A DNA stretch of 64,000 bases from Sphingobacteriales bacterium UTBCD1 (GCA_002066995.1 MWTC01000012.1:175820-239819); one strand, 5' to 3'; shown: positions 44,580 through 54,378, counted from the stretch's first letter. A program made the numbers and translations. Notes: generated from the letters alone by a model not told the origin.

Positions 44580-45248
44580 TTATATCTGTTGTTTATGAAT
44601 ATGCTTTAACACTTTTGCTTCTATAAAAAATATTATTTCTTCGGCTATATTTTTAGACTGATCGCCGATCCGTTCCAGCTTCCTGATAATAGATAAGTTG
44701 TACAATGCCTGGTAGGTGTCTTCCGGAGAGTGTTTCAGGTAGTCCACTGTAGCACGGGTAGCATTCGTATTGATCGTATCAATAGCTTCGTCTTCCTGAA
44801 ATACACTTCTTGAAAGTTTGGTATCCTCAGTTTCAAATGCCTTAAGCGTGGATTCCAGGATTGAAATAGATTTATCAAACATTACAATTGTCTGGGTAGT
44901 GTCCAATAATTTTTCACTGAATGGCTGACCAGCATCAATAATATATCTGGCATTGCCTTCTGCTATATCACCGATTCTTTCAAGGTTGGAAACAATTTTT
45001 AAAATAGCCAGTACAAACCGAAGGTCAATAGCTACAGGAGTCAGCAAAGCAATAATATTTTCGCAGTCCCGGTCAATTTTTAATTCCAATCCATTCACTC
45101 TTTTCTCAACTGATACCACTTCACGGGCCAGGTCTTTATCAAAATTGATCATAGCCGACATGGATTTGACCAGTTGCGAATGCACCAGATTCCACATATT
45201 GATTATCTCACTCTTTAAATACTGCAATTCGATTTCTAATTGAGTCAT
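44580..45248 (-). CDS. phoU: Phosphate signalling complex protein PhoU
   Basis: A 222-residue helical protein with the two PhoU repeats (about 10-110 and 115-215). Metal-site acidic patches are recognisable in AREVVSVEKRVNGLELKID and IRKLERIGDQSKNIAEEI. It links the Pst transporter to the PhoR-type kinase to repress the regulon when phosphate is ample. The ATG at 45248 (MTQLEIEL) is preferred to the upstream in-frame start. It lies 37 nt after pstB as the last gene of the operon. Confidence 0.93.
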   Translation of the reverse strand: MTQLEIELQYLKSEIINMWNLVHSQLVKSMSAMINFDKDLAREVVSVEKRVNGLELKIDRDCENIIALLTPVAIDLRFVLAILKIVSNLERIGDIAEGNARYIIDAGQPFSEKLLDTTQTIVMFDKSISILESTLKAFETEDTKLSRSVFQEDEAIDTINTNATRATVDYLKHSPEDTYQALYNLSIIRKLERIGDQSKNIAEEIIFFIEAKVLKHIHKQQI

Positions 45249-45285
45249 GATTGAACGTTTATATATTAACAATTACATAATCAAT

Positions 45286-46044
45286 CTAACTGAATCTGCC
45301 GGTAATATAATTCTGGGTACGGGTGTCTTTCGGGCTGGTAAAAATATTTTTTGTATTATCGTATTCGATCAACGCTCCCATATAAAAAAAGGCTGTCCTG
45401 TCACTAATGCGTGCAGCCTGTTGCATATTGTGAGTGACTACAATTATAGTAAGGTTTTTTTTAAGCTCATGCAAGAGTTCTTCAATACTCGCTGTAGAAA
45501 CAGGATCCAGAGCGGAGGTGGGCTCATCCAGTAAGAGAACTTCCGGTTCCATAGCAATAGCTCTTGCAATACATAAACGTTGCTGCTGTCCCCCGGAAAG
45601 AAATGTACCTTTTTTGTGCAATGAATCCTTAACCTCCTTCCAAAGTGCAGCTTTGGTCAAAGAATCTTCAACTATTCTTTCTTTATTTACCTTGTTGAGC
45701 TTTAACCCATTCAATTTATATCCGGCAATTACGTTATCAAAAATATTAAGATTGGGAAAAGGATTTGGGCGCTGAAAAACCATTCCGATTTTCAACCGGG
45801 CAAAAACCGGATGCATATCATAAATATTTTTATCATGCAGGAGTATTTTACCGTTTGATGTGGCTCCGGGGGTCAGTTCATGAAGCCTGTTGATACATCT
45901 TAAAAATGTTGTTTTCCCACAGCCGGAAGGTCCCATTATTGCCAGAATATTATTTGCAGAAATTTCAATATTCACATTTTTCACTGCATGAACGGAACCA
46001 AAATAGGCATTAAGCTTTTTGCTTGTTAAAACTGGACGTTCCAT
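45286..46044 (-). CDS. pstB: Phosphate ABC transporter ATP-binding protein
   Basis: A 252-residue ATPase. Walker A is GPSGCGKTT (about 38-46) followed by the PstB-specific FLRCINRLHEL. The signature is LSGGQQQRLCIARAIA, Walker B is LLLDEPTSALDP, and RPNPFP is the Q-loop area typical of PstB. The start overlaps the end of pstA by 19 bp. Confidence 0.96.
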   Translation of the reverse strand: MERPVLTSKKLNAYFGSVHAVKNVNIEISANNILAIMGPSGCGKTTFLRCINRLHELTPGATSNGKILLHDKNIYDMHPVFARLKIGMVFQRPNPFPNLNIFDNVIAGYKLNGLKLNKVNKERIVEDSLTKAALWKEVKDSLHKKGTFLSGGQQQRLCIARAIAMEPEVLLLDEPTSALDPVSTASIEELLHELKKNLTIIVVTHNMQQAARISDRTAFFYMGALIEYDNTKNIFTSPKDTRTQNYITGRFS

Positions 46045-46871
46045 TTTTTTGTTGTCAGCTTTGTAATAATATTTAATAATAAAACAGTAAACAATAAGAT
46101 TAAAGCAGCTCCCCAGGCCAGTTTATGCCAATCTTCATAAGGGCTGGTAGCATAGTTGAAAACCAACAAGGGAAGGCTTTGCATTGGTTTTGAAATATCA
46201 GTGCTAAAATATGGATTACCAAATGCGGTAAATAGTAAGGGCGCTGTTTCACCGGCTATCCTCGCTATGGAAAGCAACACTCCGGAAAGAATTCCGCTTA
46301 AGCCGCAAGGCAATATGATTTTCAGAATCACTCTGTGGTAAGGTATTCCTAATGCAAAACCTGCTTCTTTCAAAGATGAAGGAATAAGTTTTAATGTTTC
46401 TTCAGTAGATCGAATGATGATCGGAAGCATCATTATTGCCAAGGCAATACTTCCTGAAAAAGCAGAAAAACCTCCTAAAGGTTTCACAATCCAGAAATAG
46501 ATTACAATACCAACTACAATAGATGGTACACCCTGCAACACATCTACAGATATCTGCCCCCAGTTCGATAACCAGCAGTTTTTGTTTTCACTGAAATATA
46601 TTCCCCCCATGATCCCTATCGGAACTGAAATTACAGATGCGGTAAAAACAATGATCAGGCTTCCGGCCAAAGCATTGGCAATACCGCCACCCGCTTCGCC
46701 AACAGGTTTGGGAATTTGCGTAAGAAAAGCCCAGTTGATTTCAGTAATGCCTTCTTTAAAAATATAAATAATAATTAATAATAAAGGCAGCGTTATCGTA
46801 AAAGCCAACATTATGATAAGCACCTGAACAAGCTTACTTTTAACTACTCTATATTTTAAACGTACATCCAT
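46026..46871 (-). CDS. pstA: Phosphate ABC transporter permease PstA
   Basis: A 281-residue inner-membrane permease with six helices and the binding-protein-dependent EAA-type loop (SSLKEAGFALGIPYHRVILKIILP). The motif GGGIANALAGSLIIV and GETAPLLFTAFGN are conserved in PstA. It begins 3 nt after pstC. Confidence 0.95.
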   Translation of the reverse strand: MDVRLKYRVVKSKLVQVLIIMLAFTITLPLLLIIIYIFKEGITEINWAFLTQIPKPVGEAGGGIANALAGSLIIVFTASVISVPIGIMGGIYFSENKNCWLSNWGQISVDVLQGVPSIVVGIVIYFWIVKPLGGFSAFSGSIALAIMMLPIIIRSTEETLKLIPSSLKEAGFALGIPYHRVILKIILPCGLSGILSGVLLSIARIAGETAPLLFTAFGNPYFSTDISKPMQSLPLLVFNYATSPYEDWHKLAWGAALILLFTVLLLNIITKLTTKKWNVQF

Positions 46872-46874
46872 GCT

Positions 46875-47804
46875 TTAGATATTTGTGAATCGTTTAATAA
46901 TACGTTTCCCGGCCAAATTAATCACTATCGTGACAAGGAAAAGGACCAGGCCTAATTCGATGAGAGCTGACAGGTAAAGGGTATGATCTGCTTCTGTGAA
47001 TTCATTAGCAATAACACTTGCCATAGTATTTCCGGGTGAAAAAATATTTTTAGGCACCATGCTGGTATTACCAATCACCATGGTAACGGCCATTGTTTCT
47101 CCCAATGCTCTACCAAGTGATAATAAAACTCCTGCGAACAATCCTGGTTTTGAATAAGGCCATATTACGTTCAGGATCACCTCATACCTTGTTGCTCCTA
47201 ATGAATATGCTCCTTCTTTTAATGATGCCGGAACCAGGCGTATCATTTCCTTTCCTAAAGATGCAGCGAAAGGAATAATCATAATCGCAAGGATAAGTGA
47301 AGCAGTGAAAATACCAGTACCATATGGCAGAATCCCCGTTTTCATTTCAATTTTCTGAACAATCGGAACCAATACAATCAATCCCCAAAAACCATATATG
47401 ACCGAAGGCACTGCTGCAATCAACTCCACTGTGTTCTTTAAAAATCCGGACAACCAGCTCCTTGGCTTATATTCTCCCAGGTAAAATGCTATGGCAAAAG
47501 AAAACGGTATGGAAATTAAAAGGGCAAGAAATGACGTTAAAAGTGTTCCAAGCAAAAAAGGATAAGCTCCATAAATATCCCTGACAGGATCCCATGTTTT
47601 ACCCCAGATAAATGTAAATCCTAATGCTTTCATAGAAGGTATCGAATACCATATTAATGACAGCATTATTCCCAGGACCAGAATCACAACGACAAGCCCT
47701 GCACTTATCAATGAATGCCGGAAAACAACTTCCATCCGTATCTGACGGTTGGGGAGTTTTGCTTTTTTAATTTTCTTTACTCCGGTTTCCATAGGACTTA
47801 ACAT
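46875..47804 (-). CDS. pstC: Phosphate ABC transporter permease PstC
   Basis: A 309-residue permease, partner of PstA. A basic N-terminal tail precedes six helices. The motif VIYGFWGLIVLVPIV and the EAA loop (PASLKEGAYSLGATRYEVILNVIWP) and GRALGETMAVTMVIGN are typical of PstC. It lies 82 nt after pstS. Confidence 0.95.
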   Translation of the reverse strand: MLSPMETGVKKIKKAKLPNRQIRMEVVFRHSLISAGLVVVILVLGIMLSLIWYSIPSMKALGFTFIWGKTWDPVRDIYGAYPFLLGTLLTSFLALLISIPFSFAIAFYLGEYKPRSWLSGFLKNTVELIAAVPSVIYGFWGLIVLVPIVQKIEMKTGILPYGTGIFTASLILAIMIIPFAASLGKEMIRLVPASLKEGAYSLGATRYEVILNVIWPYSKPGLFAGVLLSLGRALGETMAVTMVIGNTSMVPKNIFSPGNTMASVIANEFTEADHTLYLSALIELGLVLFLVTIVINLAGKRIIKRFTNI

Positions 47805-47886
47805 TTAAATAAATCCTGAACTGGCAAATATTGCCGATAAATGAATACGCTCATCTTCCTGTTCCCTTCAATATCATATTTATTCA

Positions 47887-49002
47887 TCAATACTGTTTTA
47901 AGATTTGTTTACCATCATAGGTTGCTGACAGTAATATTTTTTCAGCCACTTTTATTGCTGCGGGGGATAATGGCGCATAATTTAATCCTGCACAATATTG
48001 TTGACCGTCATGTATGTTCCACCAAAGAAGTTTTAAAACATTTTGCGCTTTTTGAAAGGAACGCCTGTTATAATTTTGTTCCTGGTAAATCAAAGCCCAT
48101 GTAAACCCTGCTATGGGATATCCATCAATAGCATTGGTATCAGTAATAAAGATTTTTGAATCTTCAGGGAGCTGTATTTCTGCAGCTGCGCTTGTAGATG
48201 TTATAGCCGGTGCAATAAATTTTCCCATTTTGTTTTCAACTTTTGCATATATCATTTTATTTTGAATTGCGTATGCTAATTCTATATATCCGATTCCGCC
48301 GGGGGTTTGTTTGATTGCTGCTGAAACGCCTTCATTCCCTTTACCACCCAATCCTACAGGCCAGTTAACAGCAGTTCCTTCACCAACTTTATTTTTCCAT
48401 TCAGAATTAATCTTTGAAAGATAGTTCGTAAAAATTCCAGTGGTGCCACTACCATCTGCACGATGAATTACTAAAACAGGAAAGTCAGGTAATTTTACTC
48501 CCTTATTAATAGCAGCGATTTGTGGGTCACTCCATTTTTTAATTTTTCCTAAGTAAATACCTGCAATAACTTCAGGCGTCAGAAGTAAGGTATCGCTTAT
48601 ACCCGGCAAGTTATAACTGATAACAACAGCTCCTGCACACATTGGAATGTGCAATACAGGTGCTCCAATTTTTTTGGATTGATCCTCATTTAACGGAGAG
48701 TCCGAATCACCAAAGTCAACCGTTTTATTAATAAGTTGTAAAATCCCTCCTCCGGAACCAATGGACTGATAATTTACTTTTAAGCCGGTTAGTTTATTGT
48801 ATTCCGAAAATTGCCTGGAAAATAAAGGATATACAAATGTGCTTCCGGCTCCCAGTATGGTATTATCATCTTTCCCGGATGCAGAAGTAGAATCAGCATT
48901 ACTTTTTCCTTTTGTATTTCCATTACACCCCGGAGCAATATTTACAACTGCGGCAGCCGTTAATGCTACAATAAATCCAATTATAAATTTCTTTGCTGTC
49001 AT
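47887..49002 (-). CDS. pstS: Phosphate-binding protein PstS
   Basis: A 371-residue periplasmic binding protein, probably a lipoprotein (Cys26 in NIAPGC). The phosphate-site motifs are present: ILGAGSTFVYPLFSRQ (about 50-65), NYQSIGSGGG, DFGDSDSPL and HRADGSGTTGIFTNYLSK (about 180-197). It is the second gene of the operon, 46 nt after the porin. Confidence 0.96.
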   Translation of the reverse strand: MTAKKFIIGFIVALTAAAVVNIAPGCNGNTKGKSNADSTSASGKDDNTILGAGSTFVYPLFSRQFSEYNKLTGLKVNYQSIGSGGGILQLINKTVDFGDSDSPLNEDQSKKIGAPVLHIPMCAGAVVISYNLPGISDTLLLTPEVIAGIYLGKIKKWSDPQIAAINKGVKLPDFPVLVIHRADGSGTTGIFTNYLSKINSEWKNKVGEGTAVNWPVGLGGKGNEGVSAAIKQTPGGIGYIELAYAIQNKMIYAKVENKMGKFIAPAITSTSAAAEIQLPEDSKIFITDTNAIDGYPIAGFTWALIYQEQNYNRRSFQKAQNVLKLLWWNIHDGQQYCAGLNYAPLSPAAIKVAEKILLSATYDGKQILKQY

Positions 49003-49048
49003 GATTTATTAATTAAAATGTTTAAATAGCTCTTATACTATCATTATA

Positions 49049-50401
49049 TCATTTCCCGAACACATAAAAAAAAGTAATTCGATACACCGTATCATGATCG
49101 CCCGAAGCAGGCGCCCCGGCACTTTTCAATTGCGACGCATAATGAACATACCAGATATTAGGCATGATATGTACACTTTTGTCAGGAGTCCAATCCAGCC
49201 CGGCCGTAATGAAAGTTTGCCGGTAAGTCTGATCCCCGGTTGCCAGGGCCGATACCGGTGTTCCATTGTTATTATATGTGAGCAGGTAAGAATTGTCATT
49301 GTAGTTTGCCGTATTGCCTGCATACTCCTTATAAATATCATTATTGATTTTATTCATCGGGTTGTACGAATCAAACCGGGCAAAAAATCTCAACTTGTAT
49401 TTAATAATATCTCCATGAACGTATAAAGAAATACAGGTAGCAGAATTGTTTATGGTATCTACCCCGCCGGCTATTTTAGTAGCGAACAGGTCATTTTTCA
49501 GAGTGTTTACAAAAAACTCTGCACCTACTGTATATCCTCTGCCGGGATTCATACCCCCTTTACCGGTAGCAGCACTGTTATAAGCAATATTGCCTTTCAG
49601 CATCCGGCGGGAACGATCCTGCTTATGATGAGTTGACCGGTTTGTCCGGAAATAATCGGCGTACAGATCAACAACAAATTTTTTATCAAAAAAATAAGCA
49701 TACACATCTCCGTATATCCACTTAAAACCGGTGGCGGCAGGCCTTGCACCTGTTCCATTGCCAACCATTATATCATAGCCATAATTTTTGGTAGCAGGAT
49801 CCAATACTCCCTGCAAGGAAACACCCAGGTCATAAGCAGGCGTGCGCCTGATATCCGAAATAGTTTTTTCAACAGACCGGTAATTCCAGATTTTTTCTGA
49901 CAAAAGCGGAAATACAGGCGTTGCAACCTGTCCGAATACAAAATCAGTTCCTTTCCAGATCTTCTTCCACCGGATATTCGCCAGTTTGATATAAAAACTT
50001 AATTTATTATTCAGCAGCTGGTCTCCTCCTGTCGCAGGGGAAGAGGGCGGGTTAAATCCCGGGAAATTATCTTCTGATGCCAGTAACAGTTCTGCTGCAA
50101 ATCTTTTTGATATATTATAATCATAGCCAAGATAAATACGGCGTATCTGAAATGCATTGCGGTTTTGTGGAATGCCGCTGTATTGATTGGAGCCTCCCCG
50201 GCCCAATGCATCAGCATGTGATTTATAATAATAGTCCCCGAACATATAACCCCAAAGCCTTCCTGAATTAGGACTATTGGCCTTAAACGCAGAATCTGAA
50301 TTCCATAAGTACTGAGCGCTGGCAGGATGGACGACAAATGCCAGCATCACGGCAAGCCAGGTGATAAAATGCTTCGTTTTGGTCCGGGATCTGTTCTTCA
50401 T
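49049..50401 (-). CDS. Outer-membrane porin (OprP/phosphate-selective porin O-like)
   Basis: A 450-residue beta-barrel with a signal peptide (about 1-30, PASAQ). It begins with YLWNSDSAFKANSPNSGRL and has an alternating beta pattern with FQIRRIYLGYDYNISKRFAAEL, typical of the porin O/P family, and ends with the aromatic FYVFGK. As the first gene of the pst operon it likely admits phosphate through the outer membrane. Confidence 0.85.
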   Translation of the reverse strand: MKNRSRTKTKHFITWLAVMLAFVVHPASAQYLWNSDSAFKANSPNSGRLWGYMFGDYYYKSHADALGRGGSNQYSGIPQNRNAFQIRRIYLGYDYNISKRFAAELLLASEDNFPGFNPPSSPATGGDQLLNNKLSFYIKLANIRWKKIWKGTDFVFGQVATPVFPLLSEKIWNYRSVEKTISDIRRTPAYDLGVSLQGVLDPATKNYGYDIMVGNGTGARPAATGFKWIYGDVYAYFFDKKFVVDLYADYFRTNRSTHHKQDRSRRMLKGNIAYNSAATGKGGMNPGRGYTVGAEFFVNTLKNDLFATKIAGGVDTINNSATCISLYVHGDIIKYKLRFFARFDSYNPMNKINNDIYKEYAGNTANYNDNSYLLTYNNNGTPVSALATGDQTYRQTFITAGLDWTPDKSVHIMPNIWYVHYASQLKSAGAPASGDHDTVYRITFFYVFGK

Positions 50402-50440
50402 ATCTTTTTATGCAAAACAAAGTCACCATTATTACGTGAA

Positions 50441-50468
50441 TGTTACGACAGCATTATTTTAATGTTAA
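50441..50468 (-). promoter_or_regulatory. Candidate Pho box upstream of the porin-pst-phoU operon
   Basis: Read on the minus strand, TTAACA (50468-50463), ATAATG (50457-50452) and GTAACA (50446-50441) recur every 11 bp. The outer two differ by one base; the middle is degenerate. PhoB/PhoP boxes in other bacteria use 11-bp periods, and TTAACA is the Bacillus PhoP half-site. A poor -7 box (TGACTTTG, 50425-50418) lies downstream, with no clear -33, as at an activator-dependent promoter. Confidence 0.45.
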
Positions 50469-50661
50469 CAGTATCAATTGATGTTTTATCAACAGAGCAA
50501 CCGGTTTCTAAAGAAAAGGTCATTACCCGGTTCCGTTTTCATTTTTTATCCTGCAAGAAAAGAAAAAATAAAGAAGATAGGTGACACAATCAGTTTTGAA
50601 GTACCTGAATCCACCTTCATACCTCCGGGGTATTAAGCTATATTTTATTACCAAACTATAA

Positions 50662-52347
50662 TCAGGCAATTGCTGATACCTGTTGCATGCTTATATCCTT
50701 TTCCCTCTGACACTTTTCCCACAACGCATATCCGCCGGAAAGATTATACAGGCCGGTAAAACCATTTTGCATGAGAATGCGATAAGCCAAATATCCACGT
50801 AAGCCCTGCTGGCAATAGATATAAATAGCTTTGTAACCGGACAGTTCAGTTAATCGTTCCCTCAAGTCATCCAATGGGATATTGACGGCACCATCAATTG
50901 ATCCTTCTCTGAATTCCCGTTCTGTTCTTACATCCAGCAATAAACTGTTACCGGGGAGCTGACCGATGTCATTCCAGTAAAAAACTTTCATCTTACCCTG
51001 TAAAATATTTTCTGCGACGAAGCCTGCCATATTCACAGGATCCTTGGCGGAAGAATAAGGCGGCGCATAAGCATGTTCAAATTCGGTAAGTTCGTAAACT
51101 GTACTTTCTCTTTGAATAACAGATGACATTACATCTATTCGTTTATCAACGCCATCATAGCCCACAATTTGTGCATTATATAACCGGCCATCTTCAGCCG
51201 AGAAAGCAATTTGTAAGGCCATCGTGTGTGCCCCGGGGTAATAGCCTGCGTGTGATTTGCTGTAAATAGTGGAAACAATATGTTTCATGTTTGCCTGTGT
51301 CAGCTGCCTGGAAGGTGTACCGGCCGTAGCCACAGACAAATCAAATACTTTTACAATTGCCGTATTGATGGCCCCTTTATATTTTTTCTTGTTGCCGAAT
51401 ACAATATTATCAGCACAGATACGCCCCTGTTTATTAGCAGGTCCTGCAAGATATGTATTCAATGACCGGCCGGTAACGGGATTTATAAATTCAATTGCAT
51501 CCCCAACTGCATAAATATCAGGATCGGAGGTTTGCAGGAAATCATTTACCCATATACCTTTTGCGGGCCCAAGTTTTATACCGGCCATTGCCGCAAGGCG
51601 GGTATCAGGCCGAACGCCAATAGAAAGAATGACTATGTCCGCATCAATGGCGCTTCCACCTTTCAACAGAACGGTAAGGCCTCTCCCGTTTTGTCGAAAG
51701 CCGGTAACTGTACTGCATAATCTCAGATCTACCCCTTTACTGCGTATATGTTGTTGTACAATAGCTGCAACAGGGAAATCTACCGGAGCCAATATCTGGT
51801 TGCCCATTTCTATTATACTCACCTGCATTCCTGACCTGTGCAGGTTTTCAGCCATTTCCAATCCAATAAAACCGGCGCCGATGACAACAGCTTTTCCCGA
51901 TCCATTTTCAGTAATATAACTTTTTATGAAATCAGTGTCCCTAACATTTCTAATGGTGAAGATGCCGGGCAGGTTAATTCCGGGTAAATCCGGGCGGACA
52001 GGCTCTGCACCCGGAGATAGTAACAGTTTATCATAGCTTTCCTGATATTTTTCCCCGGTAATTAAATTTATTGCAGTTACCTTTTTTTTATCAGGATCAA
52101 TGGCAGTTACTTCAGTTGATACACGAACATCAATATTAAAACGCTGTTTAAATGCAGCGGCAGTTTGTACAAACAACCTGTTTCTGTCTTTGATCACATT
52201 TCCTATATAATAAGGGAGCCCGCAGTTAGCATAGGAAATATATTCTCCTTTTTCAAAAAGGACTATTTCTGCCTGTTCATTTATTCTTCTTAGCCTGGCT
52301 GCTGCACTGGCCCCTCCTGCCACAGCACCGATTATAACATACTTCAT
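50662..52347 (-). CDS. CoA-disulfide reductase fused to a rhodanese domain
   Basis: A 561-residue FAD/NAD(P) oxidoreductase. The FAD motif is IIGAVAGGASAAARLRR (5-21), the active Cys42 is in YANCGLPYYIG as in CoA-disulfide reductases, and the NAD motif is VIGAGFIGLEMAENL (about 154-168). The dimerisation domain ends at about 440. Residues about 465-550 are a rhodanese domain with Cys512 in IYCQQGLRG. Fusions of this type act on CoA or glutathione persulfides, linking thiol redox to sulfur transfer. It is transcribed alone, divergent from the sigma factor gene. Confidence 0.9.
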   Translation of the reverse strand: MKYVIIGAVAGGASAAARLRRINEQAEIVLFEKGEYISYANCGLPYYIGNVIKDRNRLFVQTAAAFKQRFNIDVRVSTEVTAIDPDKKKVTAINLITGEKYQESYDKLLLSPGAEPVRPDLPGINLPGIFTIRNVRDTDFIKSYITENGSGKAVVIGAGFIGLEMAENLHRSGMQVSIIEMGNQILAPVDFPVAAIVQQHIRSKGVDLRLCSTVTGFRQNGRGLTVLLKGGSAIDADIVILSIGVRPDTRLAAMAGIKLGPAKGIWVNDFLQTSDPDIYAVGDAIEFINPVTGRSLNTYLAGPANKQGRICADNIVFGNKKKYKGAINTAIVKVFDLSVATAGTPSRQLTQANMKHIVSTIYSKSHAGYYPGAHTMALQIAFSAEDGRLYNAQIVGYDGVDKRIDVMSSVIQRESTVYELTEFEHAYAPPYSSAKDPVNMAGFVAENILQGKMKVFYWNDIGQLPGNSLLLDVRTEREFREGSIDGAVNIPLDDLRERLTELSGYKAIYIYCQQGLRGYLAYRILMQNGFTGLYNLSGGYALWEKCQREKDISMQQVSAIA

Positions 52348-52478
52348 TCTTATCTTTTATTCTTTTAAAAGAGTGCAAAGAAAAAAAGAATAATCAGGTA
52401 TTAGTGTAACATTAGTTGCCAACTTATTCAATGCTTCTATCAATCGGGCAGGTCCCCGTTATGACTATGAAAATAGAA

Positions 52479-52506
52479 TTGCCGGTAAATTTTTTCCCTA
52501 TCTTTA
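52479..52506 (+). promoter_or_regulatory. Possible promoter of the ECF sigma gene
   Basis: TTG at 52479-52481, a 17-nt spacer and TATCTTTA (52499-52506; seven of eight matches) place a start near 52513, 13 nt before the TTG start at 52526. The fit is imperfect. Confidence 0.35.
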
Positions 52507-52525
52507 ATTCTGAAAATTTAACTGC

Positions 52526-53128
52526 TTGCATTATAACGAAGTCATTTACGAAGAATATAAACTTCTCTCCCTGCTGGCAGAAGACAGTGAATATGCCTTC
52601 CAGTTAATTTATGACCGGTACAGAAATCGCATTTATCAGACTGCAGTCCGTTACTTAAAATCCCCGCATTCAGGACAGGAAGTGGTGCAGGATGTTTTTT
52701 TAAAACTTTGGTTTGAACGAAAGAATCTCAACCCGGACAGGCCAATTGAAGCCTGGCTATATACTGTAGCCAGGAACAATATCCTGAACAGGTTAAAAAA
52801 GATTGCTAACGAATGGAAAGCGCTGGACCAGATTGGACATCTTTCTGCAACTTCAATATGCCCGGCATCCGATAAGGCTGAAACATCTGAATACAATATA
52901 TTATTGCATAAGGCTATTGCATCTCTGCCGGAGCAGCAGCAAAAAGTTTTCAACCTGGCCCGTAATGAAAAACGCACCTATATACAAATTGCGGAGCAGC
53001 TGTCTATTTCCCCACTTACAGTTAAAACGCATATTTCAAGAGCTTTAAACCACATCAGGGATTTTCTTCATCAGAATGGTATTGAGTTTTTACCGGTACT
53101 GGCTTCTCTTTTAATAATTTTTTTTTAG
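52526..53128 (+). CDS. ECF RNA polymerase sigma factor
   Basis: A 200-residue Bacteroidetes-type sigma-70 factor. Region 2 is at about 20-85 (AFQLIYDRYRNRIYQTAVRYL, VVQDVFLKLWFERKNL) and region 4 at about 128-180 (IASLPEQQQKVFNLARNEKRTYIQIAEQLSISPLTVKTHISRAL), with a short tail. No ATG is available: an in-frame stop lies 15 nt upstream of the TTG at 52526, which is taken as the start. It is followed by FecR and SusC/D genes, so it probably drives the polysaccharide locus after release by the anti-sigma factor. Confidence 0.9.
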   Translation: MHYNEVIYEEYKLLSLLAEDSEYAFQLIYDRYRNRIYQTAVRYLKSPHSGQEVVQDVFLKLWFERKNLNPDRPIEAWLYTVARNNILNRLKKIANEWKALDQIGHLSATSICPASDKAETSEYNILLHKAIASLPEQQQKVFNLARNEKRTYIQIAEQLSISPLTVKTHISRALNHIRDFLHQNGIEFLPVLASLLIIFF

Positions 53129-53198
53129 AATGTACTCCATAAGCTTGCTTCAGTTGTATTCAATTTAAAGAGCCCGAAAATTGGCTGTTACTGCAAGC

Positions 53199-54278
53199 AT
53201 GGACAGGGTAAACCGCTTTTATTATCTCTTACACTTATACCGGGAAGGAACTATTTCTGCCGCGGAACAGGACGAACTGTTTGCGCTGATAACAACCCGG
53301 CAGCATGACAACATTTTAAAGGAGCAGGTTGAACAGGATCTCAAGAATGGTTTTAACGGCCCTAAAGCAAATCTTCCTCCCCATATTTCACAGGAAATAA
53401 TCCGTAACATTCTTTCGGCTGAGAAAAAAACTTCTGAAATTATCCCGATCAAAAAACCTTTCCGGATATGGCGATGGGTGGCTGCGGCCTCTGTCCTGAT
53501 CATTGGATTCACTTCTTATTTCCTGATGAACAGAAACGAAAAAAATACAGTTGCCCGGATGGCACCCGTCCATTCTTACACTATTCGCAATGTCACCGAT
53601 ACCACGCAACTGATCCTTCTCAGTGATGGAAGCCGGGTTTCACTGGAATCCAATAGTACCTTTTATTATCCTCCGGAGTTTTCAGACACAACAAGGGATG
53701 TGTACCTGGAGGGTAAAGCTTTTTTTGAAGTAACGCACAATCCCCAAAAGCCTTTCCTGGTTCATAGCACCCATATTGTAACAAAAGTGCTGGGAACAAG
53801 TTTTTTTATAGATACTCATACATTGGCAGGCAACGAAGAAGTTTCAGTAAGAACGGGCAGGGTGCAGGTTTCAGAAAATATCAACACCGGCATGAACAGA
53901 AGATTGGAAAGCGTTGTTATTATTTCTCCCAATCAAAAAGCAATTTACGAAACTGAAAAACGGCTTTTCGTAACAACATTAGTAGAAAAGCCGCAGCCGA
54001 TAGTCAATGAGAAAAATTTCCGGGATTCTCTTGCCGGAACTCCATTACCGGGATTTAATTATGACCAGGAAAAACTGGAGCATATTTTTAACCAGTTAGA
54101 AAATACTTATGGGGTTGAAATCATACCAGAAAACCCGAACCTGGAAAACTGTTTGTTCACCGGCGATCTATCCGGTGAAGACCTGTTTACCAAGTTAAAA
54201 ATACTTTGCCTGGCTACACAGTCATCCTATGAAATTAACGGAACGAGGATATTGATGAAAGGCCGCGGATGTGAATAA
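53199..54278 (+). CDS. FecR-family anti-sigma factor
   Basis: A 359-residue inner-membrane regulator. An N-terminal cytoplasmic sigma-binding part (about 1-85) is followed by one membrane helix (about 88-108, WVAAASVLIIGFTSYFLM). The periplasmic FecR domain has LILLSDGSRVSLESNST, VYLEGKAFFEVTHNPQKPF and VLGTSFFIDT, and a C-terminal STN-interacting domain (DUF4974) ends near LKILCLATQSSYEI. The TTG at 53181 is in frame, but ATG 53199 is preferred. It should hold the sigma factor until SusC signals binding of its glycan. Confidence 0.92.
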   Translation: MDRVNRFYYLLHLYREGTISAAEQDELFALITTRQHDNILKEQVEQDLKNGFNGPKANLPPHISQEIIRNILSAEKKTSEIIPIKKPFRIWRWVAAASVLIIGFTSYFLMNRNEKNTVARMAPVHSYTIRNVTDTTQLILLSDGSRVSLESNSTFYYPPEFSDTTRDVYLEGKAFFEVTHNPQKPFLVHSTHIVTKVLGTSFFIDTHTLAGNEEVSVRTGRVQVSENINTGMNRRLESVVIISPNQKAIYETEKRLFVTTLVEKPQPIVNEKNFRDSLAGTPLPGFNYDQEKLEHIFNQLENTYGVEIIPENPNLENCLFTGDLSGEDLFTKLKILCLATQSSYEINGTRILMKGRGCE

Positions 54279-54345
54279 AAAACAGGACAACCAAAATACA
54301 TGCTGTATGAAAAAAAGAAATCCCACATAAATACATTTTAAAAAA

Positions 54346-54378
54346 AGAGCCGGATGTGTTGGCGCACAAACCAGCTCT
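54346..54378 (+). terminator. Hairpin between the anti-sigma and SusC genes
   Basis: AGAGCCGG (54346-54353) pairs with CCAGCTCT (54371-54378) with one mismatch, and an inner 4-bp stem (TGTG/CACA) closes the loop. It is a candidate terminator or leader structure separating the sigma/anti-sigma transcript from susC; the T-run downstream is weak. Confidence 0.4.
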
